Positions 24,907 through 34,913 of a stretch of 64,000 nt of DNA are shown here, piece by piece (the first letter of the stretch is position 1; the number at the start of each line of letters is the position of its first letter). The DNA is from Ferrovibrio terrae (GTDB lineage Bacteria > Pseudomonadota > Alphaproteobacteria > Ferrovibrionales > Ferrovibrionaceae). The notes beneath the pieces were generated by a model that was not told the origin of the DNA, ran no database searches, and was given only the letters and a program-made list of their open reading frames with translations. A program made the position numbers and the translations under genes. Location: the NCBI RefSeq assembly GCF_007197755.1, contig NZ_CP041636.1, positions 2,082,001-2,146,000 on the forward strand. The letters are read 5' to 3'.

Positions 24907-25653
24907 TTAGTGCACATCAGCCATGGCGGCGGCGATCTGGTCCGGCGTCAGGTCGAAATGCTGCGCCAGGCCGGCCTGGCCGGCGCGGGTCAGCGTCACG
25001 GCGCGGCTGTCGCGCCGACGCTCCAGCCAGCCCAGTTCGAAACAGCGCTCGGCCAGCGCCGCCCCCAGGCTGCCGGCCAGATGCGGGCTGCGCTCGCTCC
25101 AGTCGAGGCAGGCACGTGCGAAACGGCGTTTGCCATTGGCAAGGCTGTCGACATCAATCCGGAGTGTCGCGAACAGCCGCCGGCCGGCTGTCGTCACGAC
25201 GAAATCCTCCGCCTCGCCGCCGTCGCCTTCGCCGGCCGGCAGAATGCAGCCGCGCGCCACCAGCTGGTCGAACAGGCAGACGCCGAGCTTGCCGGCGATA
25301 TGGTCGTAGCAGGTGCGGGCGGCACGCAGCGCGCCGGCCACGCGGGTATGGTGATGATGTTTCGGCAGCACCCGTTCGCCGGCCAGCGCCATCAGGCTTT
25401 CGATGGCGGCCGCAACCTGTGAATTGGCGAGATGGTAGTAGCGATGCCGGCCCTGTTTCGCGAGACTGAGCAGCCCGCCCTCCGACAGCTTGGCGAGATG
25501 CCCGCTGGTGGTCTGCGGCGACACGCCGGCAATCTGCGCCAGTTCCTTGGCGGTGCGGGCGCGGCCATCCATCAGCGACTTCAGGATGTTGGCGCGCGCC
25601 GGGTCGCCGATCAGCGCGGCGATCTTGGCGACATGAGGTTCGTTGCTGCTCAT
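24907..25653 (-). CDS. ArsR-type winged-helix transcriptional regulator
   Basis: A 248-residue regulator. The first 90 residues form an ArsR-like winged helix (AALIGDPARANILKSLMDG, AKELAQIAGVSPQTTSGHLAKL, HRYYHLANSQVAAAIESL). A histidine-rich segment PKHHHHTRVAGALRAARTCYDH follows and then a C-terminal domain of unknown role (about residues 120-248). It is larger than minimal ArsR proteins. The HHHH/Cys segment could bind metal, but the architecture is common in regulators of unknown ligand. It is divergent from the DUF1127 gene. Confidence 0.87.
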   Translation of the reverse strand: MSSNEPHVAKIAALIGDPARANILKSLMDGRARTAKELAQIAGVSPQTTSGHLAKLSEGGLLSLAKQGRHRYYHLANSQVAAAIESLMALAGERVLPKHHHHTRVAGALRAARTCYDHIAGKLGVCLFDQLVARGCILPAGEGDGGEAEDFVVTTAGRRLFATLRIDVDSLANGKRRFARACLDWSERSPHLAGSLGAALAERCFELGWLERRRDSRAVTLTRAGQAGLAQHFDLTPDQIAAAMADVH

Positions 25654-25836
25654 GCGCTGAGTCTAGGCCGCGGCGCTTTTGTCGTCCATCCGCAACACTT
25701 CGGCCAAGGTCGAAGTATCCGGGCCGTATTGTTTCAATGATGACAGAAGGTGACAGGGCAGGGCGATACAGTCATTCCAGCGTCATCGCCATCCGGCAGA
25801 GTGGCGCGGCAGATAAAAAAACAATGGAGCCTCGCC

Positions 25837-26064
25837 ATGACCCGGACTGCGATGACAGTTTCGCACGCCCATACTGCTGCTTTTCCGCTGCTGCACCGCT
25901 TGCAGCAAGGCGCGACCGGCCTGCTGTTGCGCCTCGCTGCCGCCGAACGCGAACGGCGCGAACGTCGCCAGATGGCCGAGCTCTGCGACGCCACCTTGCG
26001 CGATCTCGGCCTGTCGCGCGCCGATATCTGGGGCGAACTCGACAAGCCGGTATGGCGGCGCTGA
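25837..26064 (+). CDS. DUF1127 small protein
   Basis: A 75-residue protein with the C-terminal DUF1127 domain (RERRQMAELCDATLRDLGLSRADI), an Arg-rich helix followed by a short LRDIGL-like motif. DUF1127 proteins are widespread in alphaproteobacteria, and some bind RNA or influence phosphate and carbon metabolism. The ATG at 25837 is preceded by GGAG at seven bases. An upstream start at 25750 would add 29 poorly conserved residues. It stands alone between divergent ArsR and convergent thioesterase genes. Confidence 0.82.
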   Translation: MTRTAMTVSHAHTAAFPLLHRLQQGATGLLLRLAAAERERRERRQMAELCDATLRDLGLSRADIWGELDKPVWRR

Positions 26065-26070
26065 ATTGCG

Positions 26071-26589
26071 TCAGATCGGGAAAATGAGGCAGGTCGTGGT
26101 GCCGGTGGCGAGGATCTTGCCGCTGGCATCGACAATGCGGCCTTCCGCGGTGCCGACGCGATTGCCGACCTGGATCGCGTTGCCCTCGGCATAGACGGTG
26201 CCGGTCTTGTCGCTGATGCCGCGCACCAGGCTGACCTTGTATTCCAGCGTGGTGTAGCCCATGCCCTTGGGCAGCATCGACTGCACGGCGCAGGACATGC
26301 AGCTGTCGAGCATGGTGCCGGCAAAGCCGCCATGCACGCTGCCGATCGGATTGTAATGCTGCCGCTCGGGACGGGCGGCGAAGACGACGCGGCCCGGCTC
26401 GGCCTCGAAGATCCACATATTCATCAGTTCGGCGATCGGCGCGCCCGGCAGGTCGCCGCTCATCAGCTTGCGAAAGAGCTCGATGCCAGATAGCTCGCGC
26501 AGCGTCTCCAGCGGTACCGGCGCATAGGTGCCGCCCTTCGGGGGATGCAGGTCGGCGGAGCGTGTGGCGGGCTGCGGGGAGGCGGACAT
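26071..26589 (-). CDS. PaaI-like hotdog-fold thioesterase
   Basis: A 172-residue protein of the PaaI thioesterase family, hydrolysing acyl- or aryl-CoA thioesters. The hotdog helix motif appears as GSVHGGFAGTMLDSCMSCAVQSML, where the HGG-D arrangement is typical. C-terminal strands contain ISDKTGTVYAEGNAIQVGNRVGTAEG. The ATG at 26589 has GGAG upstream and avoids the overlong frame from 26667. It is divergent from a MarR regulator with a palindrome in between, so that regulator probably controls it. Confidence 0.87.
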   Translation of the reverse strand: MSASPQPATRSADLHPPKGGTYAPVPLETLRELSGIELFRKLMSGDLPGAPIAELMNMWIFEAEPGRVVFAARPERQHYNPIGSVHGGFAGTMLDSCMSCAVQSMLPKGMGYTTLEYKVSLVRGISDKTGTVYAEGNAIQVGNRVGTAEGRIVDASGKILATGTTTCLIFPI

Positions 26590-26671
26590 CGGAAGGCTCC
26601 GTGTGGTTTGGGTCTGGCCGGCAGACAGTGCGGCGGTGCCGGGAGGGATGGCTTGCCGGTCCGCCATTTGT

Positions 26672-26685
26672 CGTGTATATACACG
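26672..26685. promoter_or_regulatory. 14-bp perfect palindrome, probable MarR operator
   Basis: CGTGTATATACACG is a perfect palindrome ending two bases before the MarR ATG, in the region divergent from the thioesterase. MarR proteins bind such sites to repress themselves and the neighbouring gene. Its closeness to the start codon would block transcription initiation or a leaderless start. Confidence 0.65.
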
Positions 26686-26687
26686 TC

Positions 26688-27215
26688 ATGAAAGGCAAGC
26701 CGCAAGCCCTCTCTCCGCCGGCGCAGGATTTCGCCCTACCGCCGCCGATGCCGGACGGCACCGAATTCTGCCTGTGCTTCCAGCTGCGGGCCGCCGCCCG
26801 GCGGGCCAGTGCGCTCTATGCTGAACGGCTCAGCCCCATCGGGCTCGGCCTGCCGCAATACAGCCTTGTCGGCATGGCCTGGGCCTGCGAGAAGCGGAAT
26901 GGGCGCCCGCCCAGCATCACCGAACTGGCCGCCGCGCTGGATCTCGACCGCACCACGCTGAGCCGCAACCTGAAACCGATGATCGCGGCCGGCCTGGTCG
27001 AGGTCGCGCCGAGCGGTCATGGCCGCGCCAAGCTGGTGCGCGCCACGCGGGAGGGCCGCGCTGCCTATCGCGCCGGCGTGGAGCTGTGGCGGGCGGCACA
27101 GGACGAGGCCCACGTGGCGCTCGGCGGGCAGTTCGACGGCCTGATGCAGGCGCTCGAAACCACCATTGCCGGGTTGCCTGCAGCGGCGGGCAAGACCATC
27201 GCCAACGATCTCTGA
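26688..27215 (+). CDS. MarR-family transcriptional regulator
   Basis: A 175-residue regulator with a MarR winged helix. Helices FCLCFQLRAAARRASALYAE and QYSLVGMAWACE precede the recognition segment PSITELAAALDLDRTTLSRNLKPMI, then the wing GHGRAKLVRATREGRA. The start is chosen at the ATG just after the palindrome; upstream codons in frame would run through the operator. No Shine-Dalgarno is visible, consistent with a leaderless transcript or a misplaced start. The ligand may be an aromatic or acyl-CoA compound linked to the thioesterase. Confidence 0.85.
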   Translation: MKGKPQALSPPAQDFALPPPMPDGTEFCLCFQLRAAARRASALYAERLSPIGLGLPQYSLVGMAWACEKRNGRPPSITELAAALDLDRTTLSRNLKPMIAAGLVEVAPSGHGRAKLVRATREGRAAYRAGVELWRAAQDEAHVALGGQFDGLMQALETTIAGLPAAAGKTIANDL

Positions 27216-27421
27216 TCTGTCGGAATTTCGGCGCGCCCGCCAAGACTTAAGTCTAGAGCGGGCCTATGCTTTGGTCGAAAGCCGGGGCGGCCCGCCTTGT
27301 TCCAGTCCAGCCTTGCGGGCATCATTGCCGCCATTGGGGAAACGCCCGCCGGTTGCGGCGGCCAGAGCATGAGTCTGGCCGCGCGGGCCGGCCGAAATTC
27401 TGTGGGAAGGGAGCCGACGTC

Positions 27422-29365
<1,944 letters not shown>

Positions 29366-29394
29366 GCTTTCCAGCGAAGCTGAACAAGTCAAAG

Positions 29395-29422
29395 GGCGTC
29401 CGGAGTGATCCGGGCGCCTTTT
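29395..29422 (+). terminator. Rho-independent terminator after acs
   Basis: GGCGTCCGG and CCGGGCGCC pair over nine bases (one G-U) around the loop AGTGAT and are followed by TTTT. It lies 30 bases after the acs stop. Confidence 0.75.
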
Positions 29423-29522
29423 CCGTTCATGGCCGCAGCTTTCATGCGAAGCGTGGCCTTTGTGGAACCCCGGTCGCAGTCAGGGCTTCTTCATAGGACG
29501 AGAAAACCAATGGAGATGCAGC

Positions 29523-29708
29523 ATGGCAACGCAATCGGAATACGGCACCAAGGAACGCGCGGAATACGATACCCGGGAGCGCGTCGTCTCGACACAGAAG
29601 GCGCGCAGCGGCATAGAACTGCACAGCATGCGCTACGTGCTGGGCTTTGGCATCGCCGGCGTGGTGATCGCCTTCTTCCTGGCCTGGTATTTCATGTTCC
29701 GCGTTTAA
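29523..29708 (+). CDS. Small single-pass membrane protein, unknown
   Basis: A 61-residue protein with a charged N-terminal half (KERAEYDTRERVVSTQKARS) and one hydrophobic C-terminal helix (YVLGFGIAGVVIAFFLAWYF). GGAG lies seven bases before the ATG at 29523. I do not recognise the family. Its last 17 bases overlap the end of the convergent FUSC gene, which suggests either a tail-to-tail arrangement or antisense interference. Topology predicts an N-terminal cytoplasmic tail. Confidence 0.6.
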   Translation: MATQSEYGTKERAEYDTRERVVSTQKARSGIELHSMRYVLGFGIAGVVIAFFLAWYFMFRV

Positions 29709-31860
29709 GTGAGTAAGGACTCGGTGCCACGGCCATGCCGGCTGCCAGTTCGCTGATCTGCCGGGCAACCGTTTCGGCCTGCTGCAGGCGCTGCATCAGC
29801 GCCGCCGTCATCTGCCATTGACCCTGTGCGTTCTGGGCTGACGCAGTATCGGTTGTCGCCGGCTCAGCCTCGCCGCCGAGCAGGCCGATCAGCACCGGGC
29901 GATGCTGCGCCAGCAGGGTTTCGGCCGTCTTCGCATCGAGATCGCGCCCGCGCATACGCAGCAGCACATGCAGGGCAGCGAGCTGCGCCATCATGCGATA
30001 GTTGGCCGAAAGAAATGCCTGCAGCCGCGTGATGTCGGCCTCGCGGGAGCCGGGTTCGCTGGCCAGCCGCTGCAGCGCCCCGGCGAAATCCGCGCCGGCA
30101 TCGAACAGGTCCTTGCGCGCCAGGCGATAGCTCTGCTCGGGCGGATTGCGCTTGAGCGCTTGCCGCGCGTATTTGCGACTGGCGCGCAACAGGGCCGCGC
30201 TCAGCTGCGGCAGATCCTGGCGCTCCCAGTAAGGCAGCAGGAAGCTGAACAATGCGGCGATGGCGGCACCCAGGCCGGTATCGAGCAGTCGCTCGGCCAG
30301 CAGCGATCCGCCGGCCGGGCTGAGGAAATGCATCATCAGCAGCGCCATGACGCAGGCGGCCACCGAGGTGATCAGGTAGCGCACCGGCGCATAGGCATGC
30401 GCCAGCGCGATACTGGCGAAATACAGCGCCAGCAATGCGGGATCGGACAGCAGATGCAGCGCCACGGCCGCCAGCACGCAGCCGATCAGGTTGCCGATCA
30501 GGCGGTCTTTCTGGCGCTGGCGGGTCGCGCTGTAATTGGCGCGCATGATCACGGCCACGGTCAGCAGGATCCAGCTGCCATGGCTGAAATACTTCGTCAG
30601 CATGGCGGCCAGCGCGAAGGCGCAGAGCATTGCGGCCGTGAGACGCAAGGCATAACGGAAAATCGGCGAGCTCAGGCGCAGATGCCGGCGGATCAGGCGC
30701 AGGCGATACGGCCGGGGCGGCAGGAATTCATCCAGCTTGATCAGGCCCAGCAGGTCTTCGGCCGCCTCCGGTGCGCGAATCACGGCCTGCAATCGGTCAA
30801 TCGCGTCGATGGCATGGCCGATGCGTTCCAGCACGGCGCGCAGTTCCAGCAGGGCGGCGCCATGTTCGGTATCGGCATCGCTGCCATCGCCGAGCGGTGC
30901 GACATTTTCCAGTGTCTCGGCGATGGCGATGAATTCGTTGCGGACGGCCTGCAGCGACGGGCTCGGTTTGCCACTGCGGATTTCCTCGGCAATATCGTCC
31001 ACCAGCATGGCGGTGTGCAGGATGCCGATGCGGATACGGTTCAGCAGCGCACCGCTGTCGCGCTGGCCGGAGAACTGGCGCTGCAGCAGCCAGTAATCGG
31101 TCTGGCTCGACAGGATGGTCTCGAAGGCATCGAGCGCCGCGATCAGCCCGGCCGCCATCTGGCGCTGCCGCTGCGACTGCATATGGCGGAACAGCAGGTT
31201 GCGGGCAGTCTCCACCCGCTCCATCAGCGTGACCTGCCGCTCGATCAGCGTGGCATAGCCGGTTTCGATGCCGGTGCGGCTGTCATAGAGAATCGCCTTG
31301 GCGCGGATATAGTCGGCAAAGGCCTCCAGCGCGCCGGTCAGTGCAATCTGCTTGTGCCGCGCTTCCAGCAGGTGGCTCATCGCCAGTCCGAAAGCCGCAT
31401 AGGCAGTGGCGCCGGCAAAAAACAGCAGGGCATGATGCACCGCTGCCATCCCGCCACCGATCTCGACACCAAGCGCGAACACCACCGACAGGATCATCGA
31501 CATGCAGAGCGCCAGCGTGGTCTTGCCGTAGATCGTCAGCATCGCGCCGACGAAGCTGGTGATGGCGACGACGAGCGCCTGCAGCAGCGGTTCATGCCCG
31601 GTCAGCCCGATCGCCAGCGTGGCCAGGCTGTCGAACACGATGGCGATCAGGAAGGCGGCGCGCTTGTAGGCATGCGGCACCGGCGTATCGACGATGCTGA
31701 CGCAGGTGGCGCCCACCGCCACCACGGCGGCTGCCGCGGGCCCGAGCCAGAGCCCGGTGGCCAGCGCCACGATGGCGACGCCGCCAGCGGCGGTGGCCCC
31801 GCTCAGCAGCTGCTGCGCCGGCAGGGTGAAGATCGAGAAATGGAAATCACGCGACATCAT
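29692..31860 (-). CDS. FUSC-family inner-membrane protein (YccS/AaeB-like)
   Basis: A 722-residue protein of the fusaric-acid-resistance/YccS type. It has two blocks of about six membrane segments: residues about 15-160 (GGVAIVALATGLWLGPAAA, ALVVAITSFVGAMLTIYG) and 405-535 (FRYALRLTAAMLCAFALAAML, GSWILLTVAVIMRANYSATRQR). Each is followed by a long soluble helical domain. Such proteins are predicted efflux components for aromatic acids, though a partner membrane-fusion protein is not encoded here. ATG codons at 31860 and 31857 are both possible. Confidence 0.88.
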   Translation of the reverse strand: MMSRDFHFSIFTLPAQQLLSGATAAGGVAIVALATGLWLGPAAAAVVAVGATCVSIVDTPVPHAYKRAAFLIAIVFDSLATLAIGLTGHEPLLQALVVAITSFVGAMLTIYGKTTLALCMSMILSVVFALGVEIGGGMAAVHHALLFFAGATAYAAFGLAMSHLLEARHKQIALTGALEAFADYIRAKAILYDSRTGIETGYATLIERQVTLMERVETARNLLFRHMQSQRQRQMAAGLIAALDAFETILSSQTDYWLLQRQFSGQRDSGALLNRIRIGILHTAMLVDDIAEEIRSGKPSPSLQAVRNEFIAIAETLENVAPLGDGSDADTEHGAALLELRAVLERIGHAIDAIDRLQAVIRAPEAAEDLLGLIKLDEFLPPRPYRLRLIRRHLRLSSPIFRYALRLTAAMLCAFALAAMLTKYFSHGSWILLTVAVIMRANYSATRQRQKDRLIGNLIGCVLAAVALHLLSDPALLALYFASIALAHAYAPVRYLITSVAACVMALLMMHFLSPAGGSLLAERLLDTGLGAAIAALFSFLLPYWERQDLPQLSAALLRASRKYARQALKRNPPEQSYRLARKDLFDAGADFAGALQRLASEPGSREADITRLQAFLSANYRMMAQLAALHVLLRMRGRDLDAKTAETLLAQHRPVLIGLLGGEAEPATTDTASAQNAQGQWQMTAALMQRLQQAETVARQISELAAGMAVAPSPYSLKRGT

Positions 31861-31935
31861 GCCGGCCGATCCTAACGCGGGATCTGGCCCCTCGCGAAGT
31901 GTTACGCCCGGGCTTGCAGGATCGGGCGTGCGGGA

Positions 31936-32457
31936 TCAGGCCAGCGGTTTGTAGAAAAACGCGCAGGGCTGCAATGCCGCGCCATCCGCCGCCAGCGCAT
32001 AGCCGGGCAGGATGCCCAGCAGGGTATAGCCCAGCGCGTGATAGAGCGGCTCGGCCGCGCTGCCGTGTTCGGTGTCGAGCGTCAGCAGCGTCAGGCCGCG
32101 CCGCCGCGCCTCGGCTTCGGCCGTCTGCATCAGTCGGCGGCCCAGTCCCTGCCGCCGCGCGTGACTGTGGACCAGCAGCTTTTTCACATCGGCGCGGTGC
32201 TTCTGGTTCGGCGGCGTGTCCATGCCCAGCATCACGGTGCCGACGATGTTGCCGGCTTTGTCGCGCGCCACGAACAGCACGGCGCTGCCATCGCGCAGGG
32301 ACGGTAGTTGCCGCTGCCAGAAGGCACGGGCTTGGTCCATGGCGAAGGGCTGGAGGAAATTGACGCTGGCGCCATGCAGCACGCTGTCGTGCAGGATGTC
32401 AGCCAGCGCATCCAGCTCGGTTTCTGCCGCCGCGGCATCCAGACTGGAAATGGTCAT
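31936..32457 (-). CDS. GNAT-family N-acetyltransferase
   Basis: A 173-residue GNAT protein. The acetyl-CoA site is visible in LLVHSHARRQGLGRRLM, with the strands around VGTVMLGMDT and the C-terminal LYHALGYTLLGILPGYAL. The ATG overlaps the stop of the upstream acetyltransferase by four bases. It is the third gene of the XRE-cupin operon. The substrate is unknown. Confidence 0.87.
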   Translation of the reverse strand: MTISSLDAAAAETELDALADILHDSVLHGASVNFLQPFAMDQARAFWQRQLPSLRDGSAVLFVARDKAGNIVGTVMLGMDTPPNQKHRADVKKLLVHSHARRQGLGRRLMQTAEAEARRRGLTLLTLDTEHGSAAEPLYHALGYTLLGILPGYALAADGAALQPCAFFYKPLA

Positions 32458-32948
32458 GCCTGAAGCATCCTCTGCAGGAACACCAGATCGAGCCAGCGCT
32501 CGAATTTCCAGCCAGCCTCGCGGATCACGCCGGCCTGGCTGTAGCCCAGCTTTTCATGCAGGCGCAGGCTGGCGGTATTGTCGGCGGTGATCCCGGCGAT
32601 CATGGTGCGCAGGCCGTGGTCTTTCGCGATCTGCAGCAGTGGCGCCAGCAGCTGTGCCCCAATGCCTTTGCCACGGCTCTGCGGCGCGATGTAGATGGCG
32701 TTTTCCACCGTGTAGAGATAGGCCGGCCAGGGGCGGAACGGGCCATAGCTGGCATAACCCAGCACGCTGCCGGCGTCTTCGGCGACCAGCACCGGCAGGT
32801 TCTGCCCGGCTTTCATCTGCAGCCAGTCGCGCTGCGCCTGCGGCTCGCGCGCCGTGTAATCGAACACCGCGGTGGTGTTGAGCACCGCGTCGTTGTAAAT
32901 GGCGCGGATCGCTTCCGCGTCGTTCACTGTGGCATCGCGAATAATCAT
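32454..32948 (-). CDS. Phosphinothricin/methionine-sulfone acetyltransferase-like GNAT protein
   Basis: A 164-residue GNAT of the Pat/Bar/MnaT type, which acetylates phosphinothricin, methionine sulfone or methionine sulfoximine. Characteristic stretches are MIIRDATVNDAEAIRAIYN, NTTAVFDYTAREP, the acetyl-CoA loop SRGKGIGAQLL and LHEKLGYSQAGVIREAGWKF. The ATG at 32948 overlaps the regulator stop as ATGA; a longer upstream frame is inside that gene. Detoxification of a glutamine-synthetase inhibitor is a reasonable guess based on the family. Confidence 0.88.
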   Translation of the reverse strand: MIIRDATVNDAEAIRAIYNDAVLNTTAVFDYTAREPQAQRDWLQMKAGQNLPVLVAEDAGSVLGYASYGPFRPWPAYLYTVENAIYIAPQSRGKGIGAQLLAPLLQIAKDHGLRTMIAGITADNTASLRLHEKLGYSQAGVIREAGWKFERWLDLVFLQRMLQA

Positions 32949-33520
32949 CGGGCTTTCCGTCGGGCAATGATCACGAGATAGCGGCAGGGCTCGCCGGTTT
33001 GGTTGGTGAAGACATGCGGCTGGTCCAGCGCGCAATGCAGGCAGTCGCCGGCGGCGATGCTGAAATGATCGTCGCCACTGCTGAAGCGCAGCACGCCGCT
33101 GACGCCGAGGATGTGCTGGTCATAGGCGCCGGACGGCAGCGCGGGATAGCTGATCCTGGCGCCGGGCGGCAGCGTGGCCTGCACGATCTCGACGCTCGAT
33201 CCGGTGCCGGCCGGCGTCACCGCGCGGCGCTCGAAACCGGTTTCGGGGTCGCGCCAGACTGGCTGCGCGGCGGCGGTCAGCAGCACCAGACTCTTGTCTT
33301 CCACGGCGGCCATCAGCCCCGACAGCGTGATATCCAGCCCGGCGCAGAGCCGACCGAGCAGGGCGGCCGTCGGGCTGGCCTCGCGGCGCTCGATGCGCGA
33401 GATCATCGCCTTGCTCACCGCGCTGCGTTCGGCCAGGTCGGCCAGTGACAGCGCCAGTTCTTCTCGCCGGGCCTTCAGTCGGGCGGCAATGCGGTCTTCT
33501 ATGTTGTCCGTCTCGTTCAT
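32945..33520 (-). CDS. XRE-type HTH regulator with cupin domain
   Basis: A 191-residue regulator. Residues 10-65 form an XRE helix-turn-helix (LALSLADLAERSAVSKAMISRIE) and residues about 110-185 a cupin barrel (LPPGARISYPA, DQHILGVSGVLRFSSGDDHFSIAAGDCLHCALDQPHVFTN). This architecture is common in regulators of amino-acid and antibiotic-modifying operons. It heads the operon with two acetyltransferases and is divergent from a third. An inverted repeat just upstream of its start is a likely self-operator. Confidence 0.9.
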   Translation of the reverse strand: MNETDNIEDRIAARLKARREELALSLADLAERSAVSKAMISRIERREASPTAALLGRLCAGLDITLSGLMAAVEDKSLVLLTAAAQPVWRDPETGFERRAVTPAGTGSSVEIVQATLPPGARISYPALPSGAYDQHILGVSGVLRFSSGDDHFSIAAGDCLHCALDQPHVFTNQTGEPCRYLVIIARRKAR

Positions 33521-33525
33521 AAGAC

Positions 33526-33549
33526 AATCGTCTATTATCAGGGACGATT
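33526..33549. promoter_or_regulatory. Inverted repeat upstream of the XRE-cupin gene
   Basis: AATCGTC and GACGATT form a perfect 7-base inverted repeat with a 10-base spacer, starting five bases upstream of the XRE-cupin start in an AT-rich stretch. This suits autoregulation. Confidence 0.5.
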
Positions 33550-33577
33550 TCAGTCAAGGCTGGATTTTGAGGATTTA

Positions 33578-33599
33578 TATAACCTTTAAACAGGTTATA
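33578..33599. promoter_or_regulatory. Inverted repeat upstream of the divergent GNAT gene
   Basis: TATAACCT and AGGTTATA are perfect 8-base arms with a 6-base spacer, ending eight bases before the GNAT ATG. The sequence differs from the repeat beside the XRE gene, so it may bind another protein or form an mRNA hairpin over the ribosome-binding region. Confidence 0.45.
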
Positions 33600-33607
33600 A
33601 TGACGCC

Positions 33608-34195
33608 ATGACCAAGCTGACCTGCCATGCCCTGACACCGGAACGCTGGCCCGACCTCGCCGCCCTGTTCGGGGCGAGAGGCGCCTGCGACGGCTGCTGG
33701 TGCATGTACTGGCGGCACCAGCGCGGTGAGGACTACGAGAGTGCAAAAGGCGCCACCAATCGCCGGCGTTTCCAGAAGCTGGTGAAAGACAGCGCAGCGC
33801 ATGGCGCGCTGGCCTATGTCGATGGCGAGCCGGTCGGCTGGATCGCGTTTGACCGGCGCAGCGATTTCCACCGCCTGCAGCGCGCCCGCACGCTGCGCAG
33901 CGATGACGGCGACGAGACGGCAGAGATCTGGGCGATGCCCTGCTTCTATGTGAAAGCCGGCTGGCGCAGCCGCGGCGTGGCGTCGGCGCTGCTCGACTTC
34001 GCGATCCGCCATCTGAAGCGCAAACACCGCGCCAAGATCCTGGAAGCCTATCCGATGCAGCAGCCGGCCGGCGGCAAACGCCATCCCGCCGCTTTCGCCT
34101 ATACCGGCACGGTCGGCCTGTTTGCCAAGGCTGGCTTCGTCGCGGTTGGCGCACGCGATAACAGCCGACAGCGCATGCGCCTCACGCTGGCGTGA
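33608..34195 (+). CDS. GNAT-family N-acetyltransferase (Cys-rich N-terminal type)
   Basis: A 195-residue acetyltransferase. The N-terminal GACDGCWCMYWR motif is typical of a GNAT subgroup of unknown substrate. The acetyl-CoA loop is in WRSRGVASALLDFAI. A C-terminal TVGLFAKAGFVAVGARDNS matches the end of the fold. It is divergent from the XRE-cupin operon, which contains two further acetyltransferases, so three GNAT genes are clustered within 2.3 kb. Confidence 0.85.
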   Translation: MTKLTCHALTPERWPDLAALFGARGACDGCWCMYWRHQRGEDYESAKGATNRRRFQKLVKDSAAHGALAYVDGEPVGWIAFDRRSDFHRLQRARTLRSDDGDETAEIWAMPCFYVKAGWRSRGVASALLDFAIRHLKRKHRAKILEAYPMQQPAGGKRHPAAFAYTGTVGLFAKAGFVAVGARDNSRQRMRLTLA

Positions 34196-34380
34196 CATGG
34201 CCGCAGGAGCCGCCGACAGTTTGCCCCGAGCGAGGGTCAGCTGATTGAGGTGGTTACCGCGTTCGCTGCGGCGGTCGAAATAGCCACAGGCGCCCCAGCC
34301 GCGCTCCCGGCCGGCATCTTGACTTTCCACCTATATGTACGCATTATGTTCTTTTCATCCTCTTGCTCCCGGAGGCCAGG

Positions 34381-34635
34381 ATGTCCGAGATGCCGAATCA
34401 GGCCAGCCGCCGTCCCCGGCGGTATATCGACTGGCGGCAGGCCGCGCATTTGCTGGCCGGAGGGCAGACGCCGGCGGCGGCGGCGGCGGCGATCGGTGTC
34501 TCGGAAGACCGGCTCATGCGCCATTTTGAAACCAGCCAGCATTTTCTCAGGCTCATTCTGCGGGCTGGCGAAAGCCGCCGTTGCCTGGACCTGGCATTGC
34601 AGGCCGGCCCGGTGGAGGAGGATGCGGCGGGATAG
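34381..34635 (+). CDS. Small helix-turn-helix-like protein, unknown
   Basis: An 84-residue basic protein. The segment DWRQAAHLLAGGQTPAAAAAAIGVSEDRLMRHFETS resembles a resolvase- or Fis-type helix-turn-helix. GGAGG lies six bases before the ATG at 34381. It is followed by the repeat-rich stretch from 34636. I do not recognise a family beyond the possible HTH. Confidence 0.6.
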   Translation: MSEMPNQASRRPRRYIDWRQAAHLLAGGQTPAAAAAAIGVSEDRLMRHFETSQHFLRLILRAGESRRCLDLALQAGPVEEDAAG

Positions 34636-34740
34636 GCGCCGATACGCCGCGATAGGCGGCCATGATGCGCCATACGCGCCGATAGGCCACGATATGACGA
34701 ATAAGCTCCGAATAAGCTCCGAATAAGCTCCGAATAAGCC
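34636..34740. repeat. Repeat-rich intergenic stretch with 11-bp tandem array
   Basis: From 34699 the unit GAATAAGCTCC is repeated three times exactly, with a fourth partial copy ending at 34740. The preceding 60 bases contain several imperfect copies of GCCGATA/CGATAGGC. Up to the next start at 34914 no other gene is seen. The array is not CRISPR-like because the units are contiguous without spacers. Confidence 0.85.
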
Positions 34741-34913
34741 GGAACAACGCAGGACAAACACCCGGCAACGGTGCGGCAAAGCGGAACGAAGCCTTATGCG
34801 AAGGCAGTGAAGCAGAACAAACACATTTGATCCGGCCCCAGCCGGACGATCCTGTTCAAACCGGCGCGCGGACTTATCTTTTCACCATCGCGGATTTCTG
34901 AACGGGAGCCACT

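Noticed and set aside
29902-31875. 657-codon open frame antisense to the FUSC gene
   Set aside because: Gln/His/Arg-rich composition with no fold features; the minus-strand FUSC protein has clear membrane blocks.
33596-33601. TATAAT as -10 box of the GNAT gene
   Set aside because: It lies only six bases before the ATG, and no matching -35 element is seen. It is better explained as the edge of the inverted repeat.
34699-34740. CRISPR array
   Set aside because: Units are 11 bases and directly contiguous, with no spacers and no cas genes nearby.
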